From: Chloroflexota bacterium
GTDB taxonomy: Bacteria > Chloroflexota > Limnocylindria > Limnocylindrales > CSP1-4
Assembly (NCBI GenBank): GCA_005883615.1
Contig: VBEC01000023.1
Coordinates: forward strand, 38,891-102,890
Direction of reading: 5' to 3'
Length of the DNA: 64,000 nt
The translations under genes were made by a program, and so were the position numbers. Below the pieces are notes generated by a model. That model did no database searches, was not told where the DNA came from, and was given only the letters and a program-made list of their open reading frames with translations. The stretch's first letter is position 1; every line of letters starts with the position of its first letter. Shown one piece after another: positions 35,869-43,784 of the stretch.

Positions 35869-36396
35869 CTAGGCCTCGGGCGTGGACCCGGCGTTCGACG
35901 GATCGCTCAGGACGCCCTGCGTCTGCGCTTCACGATAGGCTGCGACGCGCTCGCGAATCGCCGCGTCCGAGAGCGCCAGGATCTCGGCCGCCAGCAGCGC
36001 TGCGTTCTCGGCGTTGCCGATGGCGACGGTGGCCACGGGGATTCCGCGCGGCATTTGGACGATCGACAGCAGCGAATCGAGGCCGCCGAGGTGCTGCGTG
36101 GGAATCGGAACGCCGATGATCGGCAGGAGGGTCTTGGCGGCGAGCATGCCCGGCAGGTGCGCAGCGCCCCCGGCTCCCGCGATGATCACCTGGACGCCCC
36201 GTCCCGCCGCTTGTTCGGCGTAGCGGAACAGCAGGTCCGGCGTGCGATGGGCCGACACCACCCGCATCTCGTTGGGGATGCCCAGCTGATCGAGCACCGC
36301 GCACGCCTTGTCGAGCACGGGGAAGTCCGAGCGACTCCCGCCCACGATGCCGACGCGAGGATGGGCAGATTGGCCGGCGCTGGGCGTTTCGTTCAT
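35869..36396 (-). CDS. purE: N5-carboxyaminoimidazole ribonucleotide mutase
   Basis: Converts N5-CAIR to CAIR in purine synthesis. Class I PurE signature: [16 protein letters not shown] near residue 15, then [18 protein letters not shown] and [15 protein letters not shown], with the catalytic His in SAHRTP. Length is 175 residues. The C-terminal 15 residues are extra. Its partner PurK is fused to another domain at 50060-51820, so the usual purEK pair is split in this genome. A GGGGAGCC ribosome-binding site precedes ATG 36396; upstream is a tiny leader reading frame (see 36393-36416). Confidence 0.95.
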   Translation of the reverse strand: MNETPSAGQSAHPRVGIVGGSRSDFPVLDKACAVLDQLGIPNEMRVVSAHRTPDLLFRYAEQAAGRGVQVIIAGAGGAAHLPGMLAAKTLLPIIGVPIPTQHLGGLDSLLSIVQMPRGIPVATVAIGNAENAALLAAEILALSDAAIRERVAAYREAQTQGVLSDPSNAGSTPEA

Positions 36397-36416
36397 TGGC
36401 TCCCCGTCGCGGACAT
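36393..36416 (-). other. Possible 7-codon leader ORF overlapping purE (ATGA)
   Basis: TACACT (36424-36429) ends seven nt before ATG 36416, the exact spacing seen for leaderless genes here. That ATG opens MSATGSQ and stops at a TGA overlapping the purE ATG. Ribosomes starting leaderless would finish on purE's start. The purE Shine-Dalgarno lies within this short frame. Confidence 0.35.
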
Positions 36417-36471
36417 CTGGGAAAGTGTAGGGTGAGCCGGAGGTTCACACGGTTCCAGGCGACTCTTCGGC

Positions 36472-36477
36472 TAGCAT
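36472..36477 (+). promoter_or_regulatory. -10-like TAGCAT, 7 nt before nucleoside hydrolase GTG
   Basis: TAGCAT ends seven bases before GTG 36485. It starts the nucleoside-hydrolase and ECF transporter unit and matches the leaderless spacing. Confidence 0.5.
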
Positions 36478-36484
36478 TCCCCGC

Positions 36485-37528
36485 GTGCCCGACCCGCTTC
36501 CTTTCATCATCGATTGCGACACGGGCATCGATGACAGCCTCGCGCTGCTGTACGCATGCGCATCCCCCGAGGCATCGATCGTCGGGGTGACGTGCGTCGG
36601 GGGGAATGTCGATGCGCAGCAGGTCGCGTTGAACACCCGGGCCGTCCTCGAACTGGCCGGACGCGAGGACATCGAAGTCGCCCTGGGTCGCGAGACGCCG
36701 CTCGTACGGCCGGTGCAGACCGCGCCCGAAACCCATGGACCCCGCGGTCTCGGGTATGCGGAGCTCCCCGCTCCCCGGCGGCCGCTCTCAGACCGGCACG
36801 CCGCGGATCTCATCATCGAGGAAGCCCGGCGCCGGCCCGGCGAGCTGACCCTCATCACGATCGGGCCCCTCACCAACCTTGGCCTGGCCGTCCTGCGCGA
36901 ACCGGAACTGCCTCGGCTTCTTCGGCGCTGGGTTTTGATGGGTGGCAGCTACCGGTCCGCGGGCAACACGGCTCCGACAACCGAGTGGAATATCCACTGC
37001 GATCCCGAGGCGGCCAAGGTCGCATTCACGGCCTTTGCCAAGCCCGGTCTCGCCGCACGTCCCTTGGCACTGGGGCTCGACGTCACAGAGCGCGCGAAGT
37101 TCACGCCGGAGCACATGGGGCGCCTTGCACGCCGATCCGGCTCTCAACCCGACGAGACGTTGGGCGACGGCGGTCGGGAGTCATCCTCTATCGCCTCCAA
37201 CCCGATCGTTCGGTTCACGGCCGATGCACTGCGCTTCTACATGGAATTCCACTCGCGTTACGACGGCTTCTACGGTGCCTTTATCCACGATCCCCTGGCA
37301 GTTGCGGCGGCCCTGGATCCGAGTCTCGTACGCGCCGAGGCCGTAACGGTCGATGTAGAGCTGGGTGGAACGCTCACGACAGGGGAGACGGTCACGGACT
37401 GGCGCCGCGTCTGGGGCCGGCCCCCGAACCTGGACGTCGCGGTAGAAGCGAACGCAGAGGAGTTCCTCGACCGCTTCGTCGAACGGGTGGGCGGGCTGGC
37501 GGAACGCCTCGTAAACGTGGCAAGCTGA
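36485..37528 (+). CDS. Inosine/uridine-preferring nucleoside hydrolase family protein
   Basis: Hydrolyses the N-glycosidic bond of a nucleoside. The calcium-binding motif DCDTGIDD is at residues 10-17, and the family segment LTLITIGPLTNLGLAVLREP lies near 120. NIHCDPEAAKVAF carries the second set of active-site residues, and IHDPLAVAAALDP provides the C-terminal Asp. Length of 347 residues fits the IunH/RihA group. It is the first gene of a plus-strand unit with a complete ECF transporter (36 nt to the S component). This suggests it processes an imported nucleoside. The base specificity cannot be told. Confidence 0.9.
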   Translation: MPDPLPFIIDCDTGIDDSLALLYACASPEASIVGVTCVGGNVDAQQVALNTRAVLELAGREDIEVALGRETPLVRPVQTAPETHGPRGLGYAELPAPRRPLSDRHAADLIIEEARRRPGELTLITIGPLTNLGLAVLREPELPRLLRRWVLMGGSYRSAGNTAPTTEWNIHCDPEAAKVAFTAFAKPGLAARPLALGLDVTERAKFTPEHMGRLARRSGSQPDETLGDGGRESSSIASNPIVRFTADALRFYMEFHSRYDGFYGAFIHDPLAVAAALDPSLVRAEAVTVDVELGGTLTTGETVTDWRRVWGRPPNLDVAVEANAEEFLDRFVERVGGLAERLVNVAS

Positions 37529-37563
37529 GGCCACCGGGAAACTCGGAGCCAGGAGCAGATCGA

Positions 37564-38385
37564 ATGGATTGGCTGTCGCGACAGTTCACGACACGGGTCA
37601 TCGTCCTGATGCCCGTGGCGATCGCCATCAACATCGTGCTCGGGTTCACTGTCCAGAAGGTGCTCAACCTGCCGATCTACCTCGATTCGATCGGCACCAT
37701 CCTCGTCGGAGTCCTCGCCGGCCCCCTCGCCGGCGCGCTGACGGGCGGCCTGTCCAACCTGATCTGGCAATACAGCCCCGGTATCGGGCCCAGCAGCAAC
37801 ATCGGGCCGTTCGCGGTCACGGCCGCCGTCATCGGCCTGCTCGCCGGTCTGTGGGGGTATCTCGGCGTCTACCGACCTCGCCCCGCCAGCGGGCCGACGC
37901 TGTGGATCGCAGCCATCGCCGGCGCGGCAGTCGTGGTCCTGCTTGCGATCCGGATCTATACGAGTCCGGCCTACAGCGATCCGGTGAACGGCTATCCCAC
38001 CTGGGTTTACACGGCAATCGCGGTCATCGGAGTCGCGGCATCTCTCGTGGTCAGCGGGTTCGTGCTGGCGCGGCGCGATGCATCGGGTGGGCTCGTGGCA
38101 ATCGCCGGGGCGCTCACCGGCATCGTCGCCGCGATCGTGTCGGCGCCGATCGCCGCGTACGTGTACGGCGGGGTGACGGGCACGCCGAGCCTCGACCTGA
38201 TGGTCGCCGCGCTGCGCCAGGGCGGGGCGGACGTATACAACGCGTCGCTCGGCCAGGGCCTGTTCAGCGACCCGATCGACAAGACGATCACCAGCTTCGT
38301 CGTCTATATCGTGCTGTCGAGCCTCTCGCCGCGCATCGTGGCGCGCTTCCCGCTGGGCGAGCGGACCGTCGCTGCGACCGCATGA
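37564..38385 (+). CDS. ECF transporter substrate-binding (S) component
   Basis: A 273-residue membrane protein with about seven hydrophobic helices. The first part reads VIVLMPVAIAINIVLGF and continues into NLPIYLDSIGTILVGVLAGP, with LAGALTGGLSNLIWQY afterwards, the pattern of S components in which small-residue helices contact EcfT. It is followed by EcfT and two ATPases, so the transporter is of the dedicated (group I) type. A nucleoside hydrolase precedes it. The substrate could be a nucleoside, nucleobase or queuosine-type precursor. Assignment as S component is firm by context; the ligand is inferred. Confidence 0.8.
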   Translation: MDWLSRQFTTRVIVLMPVAIAINIVLGFTVQKVLNLPIYLDSIGTILVGVLAGPLAGALTGGLSNLIWQYSPGIGPSSNIGPFAVTAAVIGLLAGLWGYLGVYRPRPASGPTLWIAAIAGAAVVVLLAIRIYTSPAYSDPVNGYPTWVYTAIAVIGVAASLVVSGFVLARRDASGGLVAIAGALTGIVAAIVSAPIAAYVYGGVTGTPSLDLMVAALRQGGADVYNASLGQGLFSDPIDKTITSFVVYIVLSSLSPRIVARFPLGERTVAATA

Positions 38386-38426
38386 CGCTCACACCAGACC
38401 CGCGCCGCACACGGAGACACGGCTGA
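38382..38426 (+). other. 14-codon ORF bridging ECF S and T genes
   Basis: ATG 38382 overlaps the S-component stop as ATGA and opens a 14-residue Arg-rich reading frame. It ends in a TGA overlapping CTG 38423 (CTGA), the inferred EcfT start. Its sequence has no similarity. It may relay ribosomes from S to T, or it is the true N-terminus of EcfT with a frameshift after it. Confidence 0.35.
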
Positions 38427-39235
38427 GCGCAGGGGCAACGAATCCGGGCGGCGTCATCCCCGAATACGTCGGCCGACCGGTCACCGGGGCTTACGCTTCG
38501 CTCAACCCCACGACCAAGCTGGTCGCCGCCTTGGCCGAGGCGGTCGTGGCGTTCGTGGTGCGCGGTTGGTCGGGACCCCTCCTCGTCATCGCCGTTGCGA
38601 TCGCGTGCGCGGGTACAGCACGAATCCTGCGACGGAGCCTGGCCGCGCTCCTCCTGACGACGCCGCTGGTCCTCTCGATCGTCCTCGTGAACACGTTCCT
38701 GTACCCCGGTGCTCACGACGTCATCGTCGGCATCGGCCCGATCGCGGCCACCGGCACGGGCCTCACCGCCGCGCTGCAGGCTGTCCTGCGCGTTGTGGCG
38801 TTCGGACTCTCGGTCGTCGTCTTCTCGTTCACGACGACCAATGACGACCTGGTGACCGATCTCGAGCATCGCGGACTCGGTCGGCGCGCGGTCTTCGTCA
38901 TCGGCGCGGCCATCGGCATGGTGCCCCGGATGGCGGAAAGAGCGGCCGAGATCGTCGATTCGCAGCGCGCCCGCGGGCTCGATACCGAAGGAGCGCTCTG
39001 GCGCCGCATCAGGGGCGTCGTGCCACTTGCCGGCCCGATGATTTTCGGCGCCCTGACCGAGGTCGAAGAGCGAACGCTTGCGCTCGAGGCTCGTGGTTTC
39101 TCGGCGCCGCCGAGGCGAACGACGCTGCGCCCCCTGCCCGACGATGAGCGCCAGCGGGCCTTCCGCTGGGTCCTGCTCGGCCTGGTCGTGCTGGTCGTCG
39201 TGTCGTCGGCTTCCGGCTGGCTCGCCCTTCCGTGA
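38423..39235 (+). CDS. ECF transporter transmembrane (T) component, EcfT
   Basis: Membrane coupling subunit. The conserved EcfT opening ASLNPTTKLVAALAEA is present near residues 30-45. The coupling helices carry the Ala-Arg-Gly motif twice, DSQRARGL near 177 and ALEARGF near 225, as needed to contact both ATPases. Start is uncertain: no ATG, GTG or TTG lies before the conserved N-terminus. CTG 38423 has GGAG six nt upstream and gives 270 residues. TTG 38531 would remove the conserved opening. About five membrane helices are predicted. Confidence 0.85.
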   Translation: MSAGATNPGGVIPEYVGRPVTGAYASLNPTTKLVAALAEAVVAFVVRGWSGPLLVIAVAIACAGTARILRRSLAALLLTTPLVLSIVLVNTFLYPGAHDVIVGIGPIAATGTGLTAALQAVLRVVAFGLSVVVFSFTTTNDDLVTDLEHRGLGRRAVFVIGAAIGMVPRMAERAAEIVDSQRARGLDTEGALWRRIRGVVPLAGPMIFGALTEVEERTLALEARGFSAPPRRTTLRPLPDDERQRAFRWVLLGLVVLVVVSSASGWLALP

Positions 39236-39251
39236 GCCGGCGAATCAACGA

Positions 39252-40124
39252 ATGAGCCTCGTCCTGGCCGGCGTCGGCTACACGTATGTCGGCACCATGA
39301 ATCGCGTCCTCGACGGAATCGACCTCGAGGTCCGTCCCGGCCGGATCGTCGGACTGGTTGGTCCGAACGAGGCAGGAAAGAGCACGCTCTGCCTGGTGGC
39401 ATCAGGCCTGGCTCCCCTGGTCATCGGCGGCCGCCTCGACGGAAGCGTCGCGCAGGAGGGGACCTCGACGAAGGACCTCACGGTCCGGGATCTCGGCCAG
39501 CGCGTCGGCATCCTGTTCCAGAACCCGATCACCCAGATGTCCGGCACTTCCGTCACGGTCTACGAGGAGATCGCGTTCGGGCCGCGAAACCTCGGCCTGC
39601 CTGTTGAGCAGGTTGCCGAACGGATCGAATGGGCGGCCGACCTGGTCGGAATAGCCGATCTGCTGCCGCGGGATCCGCTGCGAGTTTCGGGTGGCCAGGC
39701 GCAGCTCGTCGCGCTGGCAGCCGTCCTTGCCCTCCGGCCCGCGGTGCTCGTCCTCGACGAGCCGACCAGTCAGCTCGATCCGCTGGGCACTCGCCTTGTG
39801 CAGGGGGCTCTGTCGGGTCTTGCCGGCAGTGGGACCGCGATTCTGATGGTCGAGCACAAGACCGACCTCCTGGCTCGCCTGGCCGACGAGGTCGCCGTCC
39901 TGGTCGGTGGCCGGATCGTTCGTTCCGGCCCTGCCCTCGAGGTTCTCAGCGATCCCGAGCTCGCCGGGATGGGCGTCGAGCCTCCATCCGATGTCCGTCT
40001 GAGGCGGGCGGCCAATGAGGCCGGCGTCGAGCTCGATCCAGCATGGCTCAGGCCGGAGCGACCCGATCCGGAACGGCCGTCTGCGGCAGACCCCCCGGCC
40101 GTCGCCAAACCAGCTGCGCCATGA
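39252..40124 (+). CDS. ECF transporter ATP-binding protein EcfA (first copy)
   Basis: ATPase of the energy-coupling module. Walker A is GPNEAGKST, Q-loop VGILFQNPITQMSG, signature RVSGGQAQLV and Walker B VLVLDEPTSQLDP, followed by the H-loop in MVEHKTDLL. Length is 290 residues, including a Pro/Asp/Arg-rich tail of about 40 residues not needed for catalysis. The Gly to Glu change in Walker A (GPNE rather than GPNG) keeps the essential GKST. The stop overlaps the second ATPase gene (ATGA). Confidence 0.92.
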   Translation: MSLVLAGVGYTYVGTMNRVLDGIDLEVRPGRIVGLVGPNEAGKSTLCLVASGLAPLVIGGRLDGSVAQEGTSTKDLTVRDLGQRVGILFQNPITQMSGTSVTVYEEIAFGPRNLGLPVEQVAERIEWAADLVGIADLLPRDPLRVSGGQAQLVALAAVLALRPAVLVLDEPTSQLDPLGTRLVQGALSGLAGSGTAILMVEHKTDLLARLADEVAVLVGGRIVRSGPALEVLSDPELAGMGVEPPSDVRLRRAANEAGVELDPAWLRPERPDPERPSAADPPAVAKPAAP

Positions 40125-40993
40125 CGCTTCCGATCGGCGTCGAGGCCGTCTCATTCCGCTATCCCGACGGAACCCAGGCTCTCGAAGATGTCGATCTTCT
40201 CGTCGAGCGCGGCGAACGCCTGGCGATCATCGGCCAGAACGGCAGCGGAAAATCGACGCTCGTGCGCCAGTTCAACGGCCTTCTCCGGCCGACGAGCGGG
40301 CGCGTGCTGATCGACGACGTGGACGCCGCCGCGCAGCACGTGGCACACCTCGCCGCTAAGGTCGGGCTGGTGTTCCAGAACCCGGACCGGCAGATCTTCG
40401 CCGCGAAGGTCCGCTCAGAAGTTGCCTTCGGGCCGCGCAACCTGGGAATGACCGCCACCGAGCTCGAGCGCGCGGTATACGCCGCGCTCGAAAGTGTGGG
40501 ACTCACCGATCAGGCCGACACCAACCCGTACGACCTCGGCTATTCGCGCCGAAAGCTCCTCGCCCTGGCCTCGATCCTCGCCATGAGGACCCCGATCGTG
40601 GTGCTCGACGAGCCGACGACCGGCCAGGACGCGCGTGGCGTGGCGCGGATTCAGCAGATCGTCGCCGAGCTCGCGGAGGCCGGCCGGACGATCATCACGA
40701 TCAGCCACGACATGCGTTTCGTGGCCGAATCGTTCGAACGGGTGATCGTCATGCGTGCCGGGCAGATCATTCTGGACGGGACGCCGGCCGAGGTGTTCGC
40801 CGAGGCCGCGTGGCCGGCATTGGCGACGACCTATCTGGAGCCGCCGCTTCCCGCGCGGGTCGGGGCGAACGCCGGCGTAGGTGCCACCCCCACGGAGGCC
40901 GTGCTCGTCGCGTCGCTCGCGGCGCTCGGGAATGCATCGGCCATTGATGCGCCGAACGTGGATACGCCGAATGCTGATGGGCGGAATGGTTGA
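40121..40993 (+). CDS. ECF transporter ATP-binding protein EcfA' (second copy)
   Basis: Second ATPase of the heterodimer. Walker A is GQNGSGKST, the Q-loop is VGLVFQNPDRQIFA and Walker B IVVLDEPTTGQD, with H-loop TISHDMRFVAE. The ABC signature is degenerate: DLGYSRRKLLAL in place of LSGGQ, so this copy may form the weaker of two ATP sites. The C-terminus has an Ala/Asn-rich tail with the repeat APNVDTPNADG. ATG 40121 overlaps the first ATPase stop, and the gene's last codons overlap the start of the next gene. Confidence 0.92.
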   Translation: MTLPIGVEAVSFRYPDGTQALEDVDLLVERGERLAIIGQNGSGKSTLVRQFNGLLRPTSGRVLIDDVDAAAQHVAHLAAKVGLVFQNPDRQIFAAKVRSEVAFGPRNLGMTATELERAVYAALESVGLTDQADTNPYDLGYSRRKLLALASILAMRTPIVVLDEPTTGQDARGVARIQQIVAELAEAGRTIITISHDMRFVAESFERVIVMRAGQIILDGTPAEVFAEAAWPALATTYLEPPLPARVGANAGVGATPTEAVLVASLAALGNASAIDAPNVDTPNADGRNG

Positions 40994-42296
40994 GTGGGAG
41001 GCTCCTGAGGCCTCGCAGACTCCGCCGGGGGCGGATCGCGCGCCACGCCGGCTTCGCTGGGTCGCCCGGGTTGCGGGTGTGGTCGTGCTGCTCATCGTCG
41101 CGGACGTCGCGATCGAGACGGCCGATCGTCTCAGCGAGACGGTCGTCTTTCCGCGTCAGGTCGACCCCGCCTGGGTATCCGCCACCGACCTCGGAGTCGG
41201 CCCGGCCGACAGCTGGTTAGGGGATTTCGCCAGCGACGGCCACAGTCTGTATATCGAGACGAGAGAAGGAATTCAGGGATTCTGGGGGTCGATCGTGGTG
41301 CGTCGATCGGACGATGGTGGGACGACCTGGTCGCCCGGCACGACCATCTCCAATCCACCGGGCCCCAGCGCCGCCAGACATGCCCTGGCGATCGCTCCGG
41401 AGGGCACGCTCTACGCAGCCTGGGCGGAACAAGGTCCCCAGCCGGCGACCCAGCGCCTGCTCGTCCGGCGCTCGGTCGACCGTGGTGCCTCGTGGTCCAC
41501 GGCGGTGCGCGTTTCGCCTCCCAAGGTCGGCCTGGTGGCCTTGCCAGTGTTCCTGCTCGGTCAGGACATGCGACTTATCGGGTACACCGACGGCCAGACC
41601 GGGGACATCTGGATCCAGCGGCTCGCCATAGACGGCAGCCCCGACGGCATTCCGACGCACCTTGGAGTCACCAATCAGCAGCTCTACGGCGATGCTGACT
41701 TCATCGACGGCGGTCTGGCGCTGGCCCAGGCGCATGGCCAGATCCTGGCGGCCTACGTCGGCCCGGGATATCCCGCGCTTCGCGTCGCCGTGTCGGACGA
41801 TGGCGGCCGAAGCTGGCAATCGGCCGGCTCGATCGACCAGACGTTCCTCGCGGGCCAGCGGCCGCGGCTGGCTAGTGATGGGGCGACCATCGTCCTCGCG
41901 GCCGTCGATCCGAACGAGAGCGCGCGTTACGTGAAGAGCCCCTTCGTCCGCGTCTGGCGGACACTCGACGGCGGTGCTTCGTTCCAGCGGGGGCCGGACG
42001 TGACGGATCTGCGGAGCGTGGGCGACGTAGATGTTGTCTGGTCAGGCGGCGCGTGGCGGCTGGTCTATGCTGGCTGTCCCGGCTTCATGACGTGCGCCAC
42101 TCCATCGCGGGTCTGGTACGCGGTCAGTCGCGACGCTGAGCATTGGTCGCGGCCGAGCGTCGTGACCGAGCCGGGCCAGGTCAGGCCGCTCGGTGTCGGT
42201 GCGGGCTCGTTTGGGGTGTCCCTGGCCTGGGCCGAGGTCCGCAGTGATCACGACTGGCGGTTCGTCATCTCGCGGCGTGCATTGGACGCCCCGTAG
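40986..42296 (+). CDS. Membrane-anchored sialidase-fold (BNR repeat) protein, second copy
   Basis: A 436-residue protein with one N-terminal membrane helix (VARVAGVVVLLIVADVAI) after a short basic cytoplasmic stretch. Asp-box repeats appear as SDDGGTTW, SVDRGASW, SDDGGRSW and TLDGGASF, predicting a beta-propeller outside the membrane. A C-terminal pair of cysteines (AGCPGFMTCATPS) may form a disulfide. ATG 40986 lies inside the last codons of EcfA' (8-nt overlap), so it is translated as part of the ECF unit. The function within that unit is not known; a surface glycan or substrate receptor is possible. Confidence 0.8.
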   Translation: MVEWEAPEASQTPPGADRAPRRLRWVARVAGVVVLLIVADVAIETADRLSETVVFPRQVDPAWVSATDLGVGPADSWLGDFASDGHSLYIETREGIQGFWGSIVVRRSDDGGTTWSPGTTISNPPGPSAARHALAIAPEGTLYAAWAEQGPQPATQRLLVRRSVDRGASWSTAVRVSPPKVGLVALPVFLLGQDMRLIGYTDGQTGDIWIQRLAIDGSPDGIPTHLGVTNQQLYGDADFIDGGLALAQAHGQILAAYVGPGYPALRVAVSDDGGRSWQSAGSIDQTFLAGQRPRLASDGATIVLAAVDPNESARYVKSPFVRVWRTLDGGASFQRGPDVTDLRSVGDVDVVWSGGAWRLVYAGCPGFMTCATPSRVWYAVSRDAEHWSRPSVVTEPGQVRPLGVGAGSFGVSLAWAEVRSDHDWRFVISRRALDAP

Positions 42297-42625
42297 GCTG
42301 AGTCCAACCTGCTTGGGTCTCCGCCGGCCGCGGGTTTCTGCGCCCGCGCCCATTTCTTTCGTGCACTGCAAGTTTCCCGATCGGCTTGCACCGGGTGCAG
42401 GTAACGGTGCGAACTAGCGGGCCGGATGCCCGGTTCTTTCGCCTGGTGCAACCTTCGGCCGCGGACGGCGCGCAAGGGCGACGAATCTTGCACGAGGTGA
42501 CAGAAACGCGCGAGTTTCGCCCATCTGCGACCCGCCAAGCTCGGTTCCTTGCATCTCACGCAAGGACCTCTCGGGAAGCCAGGCAGTTGCCGCGCCCGGC
42601 CGTTCTGGGGGGGCAGCGGGAAGAG
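42297..42625. other. 330-nt non-coding stretch with TGCA-centred repeats
   Basis: No reading frame with similarity is visible. TGCA-containing motifs recur: GTGCACTGCAAG at 42361, TGCACC-G-GGTGCA (perfect palindrome 42387-42399), GGTGCAACC at 42445, CTTGCAC at 42487 and CCTTGC-N7-GCAAGG (42547-42565). The stretch lies between two converging genes. Confidence 0.45.
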
Positions 42626-42796
42626 CTACTTGGAGCGGGATTTCCGACCCTTGGCCTCGCCCTTCTCGGCGCGAGTCTTGTTCACCGTGCGGGCGGCGAT
42701 CTCTTCGGCTTTGTCCTCGGAGCGCCCACGCTCCTCGTACGAGTCCTTGATGTGCTCGTACTGACGCTCACGCTTGTCGCTCCACGATCGAGGCAT
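42626..42796 (-). CDS. Short highly charged protein, plasmid-stabilisation-like family
   Basis: A 56-residue protein: MPRSWSDKRERQYEHIKDSY with the continuing EERGRSEDKAEEIAARTVNK. This start is shared with a widespread family of small charged proteins often labelled plasmid stabilisation or Rho-N-like, usually near 100 residues. Here only the first half of the family is present and the rest is a Lys/Arg-rich tail. AGGAGGTG gives a strong ribosome-binding site six nt before ATG 42796. It does not belong to a visible operon. Function unknown. Confidence 0.75.
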   Translation of the reverse strand: MPRSWSDKRERQYEHIKDSYEERGRSEDKAEEIAARTVNKTRAEKGEAKGRKSRSK

Positions 42797-42909
42797 GGCG
42801 CACCTCCTTGCCGACACGATCGAACCGAGGGCGTCGCGACCCACTGACAGGCTCTCGTGGGCTCCTTGCAGCACTCTGTCAACCGCCAATTGGGCCCCCG
42901 ACGTCGCAG

Positions 42910-43305
42910 CTATCGCCGCCGAACCGTGACCACAAGCAGCAGGAAGGACGTCTCGATCACGTCGACGCCGGCGATGATCAGCGCGACGACGATCGGAAGC
43001 GGATGAGCAAGCACCCAGCCCGCCGCGGCGGCGAACGCGGCCACGGCGAGGAACGATAGCCGGATCCCGCGCACCATCCCGGGAAGATCTCGAGTGCCGT
43101 CGGTCTCCGATCCCTCGTCAAGGCGTTGCACTGCCGCGATCAGGAGCCCGATCCCGGCCACGACCGCGATACCGACCAGGCCCGCCCGAATGAGCTCCGG
43201 CGGCGCGACGAGGACCTTCAGGATGGTGGGGTCCCAGCCAAGGACCGTGCCAAGAACGAGGGCAAGCACACCCGCACCGAGCGGCGCCAGCCCCGCCCGG
43301 CTCAT
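42910..43305 (-). CDS. Small polytopic membrane protein, unknown function
   Basis: The 131-residue protein has about four hydrophobic segments, beginning LAPLGAGVLALVLGTVLG near the N-terminus and ending ALIIAGVDVIETSFLLLVV. An acidic loop (QRLDEGSETDGTRDLPG) separates helices two and three. ATG 43305 overlaps the Mec peptidase stop (ATGA), making it the last gene of the cysteine-biosynthesis operon. No family is recognised. The position suggests it might transport or sense a sulfur compound, but there is no direct evidence. Confidence 0.7.
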   Translation of the reverse strand: MSRAGLAPLGAGVLALVLGTVLGWDPTILKVLVAPPELIRAGLVGIAVVAGIGLLIAAVQRLDEGSETDGTRDLPGMVRGIRLSFLAVAAFAAAAGWVLAHPLPIVVALIIAGVDVIETSFLLLVVTVRRR

Positions 43306-43784
43306 TCCCCGTCCAGAACGGCCACCTCGAACGTGCGACCGTCGCGAATCCGCCAGGCCTGAATTCGCGACCGGCCGTGTTCGTCCGCCTCGGACTCGGC
43401 CAACGAGACCAGCATGTACAGGGCCTCGGGGTAATTCGCCTGGCGAATGTCGGTGGGCGAGGGGATGGCCGCTGTGTGGGTGTGCGAGTGCACGATCGCC
43501 CAGAAGACCTCGTCCCGATCGTCGGTTTGGAGGGTTAGCCGAAGAAGGTCTCGGGCATCCAGCCTGTAGAGGAACCTGGACGCCGCTTCGTTGCGGGCGG
43601 GTTCGAAGCGCAGGGCCCGGCCACCCGCGCCGGCCGACCGGTCCCCGACGATCACCCCGCATGCTTCGTTCGGCTCTTCGGCTCGGGCGTGGCTGACGAT
43701 TGCTTCGCGGATGGAAGCCGGCAGCGCGACCGACGTGGGACCCGGATGGCCGACGACCCCAGGGTCTGGGGCCTCTGTTACCAC
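43302..43784 (-). CDS. mec: JAMM-family (M67) metallopeptidase, Mec-like CysO-cysteine hydrolase
   Basis: A zinc peptidase that releases cysteine from the CysO-cysteine adduct in the mycobacterial pathway. The JAMM motif reads HSHTHTAAIPSPTD (HxH, Ser and Asp ligands), with the upstream Glu in EEPNEACGV. Length is 160 residues from GTG 43784. That GTG sits in the last codons of cysM (7-nt overlap). Adjacent cysM and cysO make the Mec assignment strong. The gene order here is cysO, cysM, mec, whereas I recall mec-cysO-cysM in Mycobacterium. Confidence 0.88.
   Translation of the reverse strand: MVTEAPDPGVVGHPGPTSVALPASIREAIVSHARAEEPNEACGVIVGDRSAGAGGRALRFEPARNEAASRFLYRLDARDLLRLTLQTDDRDEVFWAIVHSHTHTAAIPSPTDIRQANYPEALYMLVSLAESEADEHGRSRIQAWRIRDGRTFEVAVLDGE

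Noticed and set aside
42297..42625. CRISPR-like array in the TGCA-rich gap
   Set aside because: The repeats are short and irregular in spacing, and no cas gene is nearby.
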